This document shows, piece by piece, positions 7,290-10,305 of a stretch of 10,305 nucleotides of DNA. Under the pieces are notes generated by a model. The model did not search any database. It was not told the origin of the DNA and saw only the letters and a list, made by a program, of their open reading frames with translations. The position numbers and the translations under genes were made by a program. The stretch is taken from positions 1 to 10,305 of the forward strand of contig JADGCM010000054.1 in NCBI GenBank assembly GCA_015228995.1, given 5' to 3'. The DNA is from Magnetococcales bacterium. Its GTDB lineage: Bacteria; Pseudomonadota; Magnetococcia; Magnetococcales; JADGCH01. The first letter of the stretch is position 1. Each line of letters begins with the position of its first letter.

Positions 7290-7417
7290 GAACCAGCGCC
7301 ATTATAGATCAACCAAGCAACTGGGAAAAGTGCTTGCCTATCGCTTCCGAATCGTAGTATTTTTCGTCGTCTGGAGCCTGCTTACTGCGTTAATAACGAA
7401 TCGATGGAGCTGTAACG
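7290..7417 (+). promoter_or_regulatory. gmhB leader region, promoter not resolved
   Basis: This 128-base stretch after the palindrome must hold the promoter of the gmhB-gmhA transcript if these genes are not read through from elsewhere. A weak candidate is TTGCCT (7334-7339) with TAGTAT (7355-7360), but the 15-base spacer is short. GGAG at 7406-7409 is a good ribosome binding site 8 bases before the GTG start. I see no operator or riboswitch. Confidence 0.25.
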
Positions 7418-7969
7418 GTGGCCGCTGTTGTGCTGTTAGATCGCGATGGCGTTATCAACTACGACCGTCCTGACTCTGTCAAAAGCCTTGCCGAGTTGAT
7501 CATTTTGCCCGGGGTGGTTGAGGCGTTGTGTTTATTGCACCAAGCCGATGTTCGGGCAATCGTCGTGACCAACCAAGCTTGCGTTGGACGTGGGGCCCTC
7601 TCTATGGCGCAGCTGGAGCAGATCCACCACTACATGGTGGAGCAGGTCGAACAGGGAGGGGGACGCATCGATGCCATCTATTGCTGCCCCCATGCAGCGG
7701 GGGTTGAGTGTGACTGTCGTAAGCCGCTGCCAGGACTGATCCACCAAGCTCAACGTGACTGGGGATTTAATCGGGCCACCACCTGGATGGTCGGCGATGC
7801 TGGGCGCGATATTGAGGCCGCTCGTAGCGCTGGCTGCCTACCAGCGTTGGTCCGTACTGGCAAGGGAATAATGACCGCCCCACACTACGCTGACGTGCCT
7901 CTGTTTGATAATTTAAACGATTTTGTATGTCACTACCTTGCTGAGAAGGGACCTTGTTTCCATGATTGA
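7418..7969 (+). CDS. gmhB: D-glycero-D-manno-heptose 1,7-bisphosphate 7-phosphatase
   Basis: 183-residue HAD-superfamily phosphatase that removes the 7-phosphate from heptose bisphosphate on the way to ADP-heptose for the LPS inner core. HAD motif I is LLDRDGVIN with nucleophile D8 and acid/base D10. Motif II is T51-N52. Motif IV is WMVGDAGRDIEAA with D127 and D131. The family's zinc site is present as C90, H92, C98 and C100 (CPHAAGVECDCRKP), with a shorter loop between the two pairs than in the E. coli enzyme. The start is a GTG at 7418 supported by GGAG at 7406-7409. Its end overlaps gmhA by 8 bases, consistent with coupled translation of two steps of the same pathway. A general histidinol-phosphatase-like HAD is the main alternative, made unlikely by the gmhA neighbour. 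Confidence 0.93.
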   Translation: MAAVVLLDRDGVINYDRPDSVKSLAELIILPGVVEALCLLHQADVRAIVVTNQACVGRGALSMAQLEQIHHYMVEQVEQGGGRIDAIYCCPHAAGVECDCRKPLPGLIHQAQRDWGFNRATTWMVGDAGRDIEAARSAGCLPALVRTGKGIMTAPHYADVPLFDNLNDFVCHYLAEKGPCFHD

Positions 7970-8531
7970 TATTCAACGCACCCTGCAAGAACACCAAGAG
8001 ACCATCGCTGCTCTACAAGCGATGGTTCCCCAGATAACGGCTGTGGCACAGCGGATGAGCCACGCCATCCAACACGGGGGCAAGATCCTTTGGATGGGTA
8101 ACGGTGGCAGCGCCGCAGACAGCCAACATTTGGCTGCGGAGCTGATCGGTCGGTTCAGTCGTGAGCGGCGCTCCATCGCCTCTATTGCTCTGACGACCGA
8201 TAGCTCTATACTGACAGCGATTGGTAACGATTATGGTTATGATACTATTTTTGCCCGCCAAATTGAAGGGCTTTGCACGTCGCAGGATGTGGTGATGGGG
8301 TTGTCTACCTCTGGCAACAGTCCAAACGTCTTGCAAGGAGTGGCTGCCGCCAGAAAAACGGGTGCCGTAACAGTGGGGTTGTTGGGGCGCGACGGTGGCC
8401 TCCTACGCCAGGAGGTGGATCTGCCTCTGGTGGTGCCCTCCAACATAACCGCACGTATCCAAGAGGCCCACATTCTAATTGGGCACATCCTGTGTGATTG
8501 GATTGAAGCCGAGGCTGCGTCGAAAAATTAG
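7962..8531 (+). CDS. gmhA: Sedoheptulose 7-phosphate isomerase (phosphoheptose isomerase)
   Basis: 189-residue SIS-domain isomerase converting sedoheptulose 7-phosphate to D-glycero-D-manno-heptose 7-phosphate, the first step of ADP-heptose synthesis. Sugar-phosphate-binding motifs are present: GNGGSAADSQHLAAEL at 46-61, with H56 and E60 in the metal and catalytic site, and STSGNSPNV at 115-123. RIQEAH at 165-170 supplies the second catalytic residue, H170. The ATG at 7962 gives a standard N-terminus and has AAGGG at 7946-7950 upstream. The frame extends back to a TTG at 7923 inside gmhB, but nothing supports that start. The next open frame begins within or just after its 3' end. A DnaA-initiator-associating (DiaA) paralogue is the alternative, but the gmhB overlap favours GmhA. 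Confidence 0.94.
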   Translation: MIDIQRTLQEHQETIAALQAMVPQITAVAQRMSHAIQHGGKILWMGNGGSAADSQHLAAELIGRFSRERRSIASIALTTDSSILTAIGNDYGYDTIFARQIEGLCTSQDVVMGLSTSGNSPNVLQGVAAARKTGAVTVGLLGRDGGLLRQEVDLPLVVPSNITARIQEAHILIGHILCDWIEAEAASKN

Positions 8532-8544
8532 AAAATCCACCTTG

Positions 8545-10305
8545 GTGTTGTCGGAACATCCGCATAGACAGCGGTTTCTGCCCTTGTTTGATCGTCTGCG
8601 CTGCTTTGGTGAGTTGGAACAGCGTCTGGCGGCCCTGCCCAGTGTTATTGATCAGCAGATCGTCTTCGAGATTTTTATCGTTGCTTTTTTTGCGGTCCAA
8701 CGGGTCCGGCTAGTGCGGGATATCTGGCCGCTGGCGTTGGCCCCCTCCTGGGTGCAACAACGGTTACCGGGGGCATTTGCCACCGATATGCCGATTCAGT
8801 GCGTGTGGGAACTGCCAGGGGGAGCTCTGGGTGTCTGTCGATTGCAATTCCAAGCTGGACGACAGCCATTGGCGCGTAAGGAGGTACAGGCTTTTCTGGA
8901 GGCCACTCAGCGGTTGCCTCAGCGGGCTTTATTGACCAATAGCGATTTAGTGCCAGCTGTGCTGGAGCGTCAGGACGATTTGTTGCTGTTGCGCGGCAGC
9001 GACTTTGACCGCCTTGATGAGCGAGAACTACAGCAAATACGGCGCTGGTTATTGGGGGCCGGGCCACCAACGGATCGGCTAATTTTACCGCCATCGCAAG
9101 AACAGCTTTGCCAGCAAGTGGTGACATCCCTGCGCGGTGCCGGGCGGGTGACGGTGGTGCCGCCACTGGGAATGGGGCTTTACCCTTGTCTGGCACGCCT
9201 AATGGAGTTAGCGGGCGGGCAGCAGTCGGTTTTATGTCTAATACCATCCTACGGGCATATTCAGCAGTTATTGTGGTATTGGAACCGCTATGTCTCTTGG
9301 TCAGCGATTTCGGTTATGGTGTGTCATCTTGATTCACCAAGCCGGCGTGGCCAGGATGGCCCGCGTGCCGGTAGTTGTAACGTGCCAATGGTGCGAGAAC
9401 TGGCATCGGCTGGGGAACGGCTGGGCCGGTTTTTACAAGGCAAATTTCATGGCAGTCGGGTCGTTCTGACGACCGGCCGCTCTCTCGTTGAGCTGATGAC
9501 GTGGCTAAAGACGTTGACTCCGGCCACCTCCTTTGATTTGGCCATTGCTTGTCAGGCAGAACGGTTGCTGGATGGCCGTGATGGCGGTGCTGACGAATTG
9601 TTCCTCTCTTCTCCCCACTTATTACAACGGTTGATATGGGCTGGAATAGTGCGGCATGAAGACCGGTACGCGTTTGGCCGTTCTCATCGTGGTGGTGAAC
9701 CAAAATTGTTGTTTGACTGCGATAGTGACCCGCAGCGTTATGGAGCCGTACTGCGACCACAACCAGAGCCGTCACGATCCATTCGCATTGTTTTGGTGCT
9801 GATTAGCTCGGACATGCTGGCAGCAGACTCGGTACTGTCAGACGACCATAAGTCGAATTTTTGGCAGGCTAATCTGCGGGCCATTCATCATGCGGTGCGA
9901 CGCTACCAAGTGAACCGATTGGTTTTGCTTGGTGATCAGGAGGAGATGATTCCATCAATCGAGTTAGAATCATTTGCACAAATGACCCTCCACAGCCGGG
10001 ACAGCATGGCCTTGCGTCAAACGACCATCGAACGGTTCAATCAAGCCGCTGGACCAGCGTTGCTGTCCATCCAAGGGCGAATTGGGCAAGGGATGGATTC
10101 TATTTTGACACCGATCCATGCCGACATGGTGTTGTCGTCACAACCAAACTCGGATCAAGATGATCTGCTGGCTGCAACGGCCATGTTGGCTCGATCAGCA
10201 GCGGGACGTGACCACAGAGGTGAGGGGATTAGCTGGTTATTGGTGCCGGTTCTTATAACAAAACAGGATGACATGTCTCTGACTACAGCGCTAGAACAGG
10301 CCGAT
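8545..10305 (+). CDS. Degenerate SF2 helicase/Mrr-like nuclease scaffold protein (putative pseudo-helicase), 3' end outside window
   Basis: This frame is open for at least 587 codons to the window edge. Counting from GTG 8545, residues about 40-155 look like the Mrr-type nuclease domain of large restriction helicases (COG4889, type ISP-like), with the FE at 8665, an acidic residue D81 and a KEVQAFLEA helix, but the catalytic lysine is missing. Residues about 190-390 follow RecA domain 1: GMGLY (209-213) replaces GTGKT, VLCLIPSYGHIQQLL keeps motif Ia, FDLAIACQAER replaces FDLxIxDEAHR (CQAE at 336-339), and RYAFGRSHR replaces RLYMTATPR. Residues about 450-580 follow domain 2: GQGMDS for motif V, and AATAMLAR for QAVGRVMR, where Q, G and the first R are lost. 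The next segment, GISWLLVPVLI, matches the family's YIILPVxI. No ATG occurs before 8788, so the start is uncertain (TTG 8503, TTG 8542 or GTG 8545). No ATPase or nuclease activity is expected. Confidence 0.8.
   Translation, partial: MLSEHPHRQRFLPLFDRLRCFGELEQRLAALPSVIDQQIVFEIFIVAFFAVQRVRLVRDIWPLALAPSWVQQRLPGAFATDMPIQCVWELPGGALGVCRLQFQAGRQPLARKEVQAFLEATQRLPQRALLTNSDLVPAVLERQDDLLLLRGSDFDRLDERELQQIRRWLLGAGPPTDRLILPPSQEQLCQQVVTSLRGAGRVTVVPPLGMGLYPCLARLMELAGGQQSVLCLIPSYGHIQQLLWYWNRYVSWSAISVMVCHLDSPSRRGQDGPRAGSCNVPMVRELASAGERLGRFLQGKFHGSRVVLTTGRSLVELMTWLKTLTPATSFDLAIACQAERLLDGRDGGADELFLSSPHLLQRLIWAGIVRHEDRYAFGRSHRGGEPKLLFDCDSDPQRYGAVLRPQPEPSRSIRIVLVLISSDMLAADSVLSDDHKSNFWQANLRAIHHAVRRYQVNRLVLLGDQEEMIPSIELESFAQMTLHSRDSMALRQTTIERFNQAAGPALLSIQGRIGQGMDSILTPIHADMVLSSQPNSDQDDLLAATAMLARSAAGRDHRGEGISWLLVPVLITKQDDMSLTTALEQAD

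Noticed and set aside
7243..7473. A 76-codon forward frame upstream of and overlapping gmhB
   Set aside because: It starts within the palindromic repeat, overlaps gmhB in another frame and encodes nothing recognisable.
8675..9775. Two reverse-strand open frames (8675-9247 and 9314-9775) across the last gene
   Set aside because: They have no family resemblance and low-complexity proline/alanine-rich composition. The forward frame is continuous for the whole span and matches a helicase-family layout.
8545..10305. Treating the last gene as an ordinary active restriction helicase
   Set aside because: Walker A, DEAH, TAT and arginine-finger residues are all substituted in the sequence itself, so an active-enzyme label would mislead.
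1..10305. CRISPR arrays, tRNA or rRNA genes, insertion sequences
   Set aside because: No regularly spaced direct repeats, cloverleaf-like sequences, rRNA segments or transposase motifs were seen on either strand.

Overview
The window reads as chromosome from a Gram-negative, sulfur-oxidising proteobacterium. Three things support this: adjacent aprB and aprA genes for dissimilatory APS reductase, lipid A and heptose genes (lpxK, gmhB, gmhA) that imply an LPS outer membrane, and proteobacterial family versions throughout. The species cannot be fixed from this sequence. All genes are densely packed, with several overlapping start and stop codons.

Layout, left to right. Bases 1-60 hold the last 19 codons of what looks like a membrane H+-pyrophosphatase (hppA). 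aprB (136-561) and aprA (596-2521) follow on the same strand. After a palindromic repeat block comes a forward cluster of three genes: a YkgJ-type cysteine-cluster protein (2655-3554), a Nudix hydrolase (3564-4004) and lpxK (4004-5110). This cluster collides tail to tail, with a 4-base overlap, with a reverse two-gene operon. That operon consists of a cyclic-nucleotide-binding-domain K+ channel (7172-5862) and a DUF3108 envelope protein (5865-5107), coupled by ATGA. A second large palindrome (7222-7289) lies in the divergent gap. Then gmhB (7418-7969) and gmhA (7962-8531) run forward and are followed by a long open frame that leaves the window at 10305.

The metabolic theme on the left is pyrophosphate and sulfur energy. 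Reverse APS reductase makes APS from sulfite and AMP, and ATP sulfurylase (not in this window) would then use APS plus PPi to make ATP. A membrane pyrophosphatase next door is therefore suggestive. The middle and right carry envelope biogenesis: LpxK phosphorylates the lipid A precursor, and GmhA and GmhB supply ADP-heptose for the inner core.

The most unusual item is the open frame from about 8545 to beyond 10305 (at least 587 codons without a stop). I recognise in it the scaffold of the very large restriction-type SF2 helicases: an Mrr-like nuclease domain followed by two RecA-like domains, as in COG4889 and type ISP enzymes. Almost every catalytic position is replaced: Walker A GTGKT reads GMGLY, DEAH reads CQAE, TATPR reads GRSHR, and the QxxGRxxR arginine-finger motif reads AxxAMxxR. 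The reading frame is nevertheless intact. It looks like a catalytically dead helicase-nuclease kept as a protein, placed directly behind gmhA.
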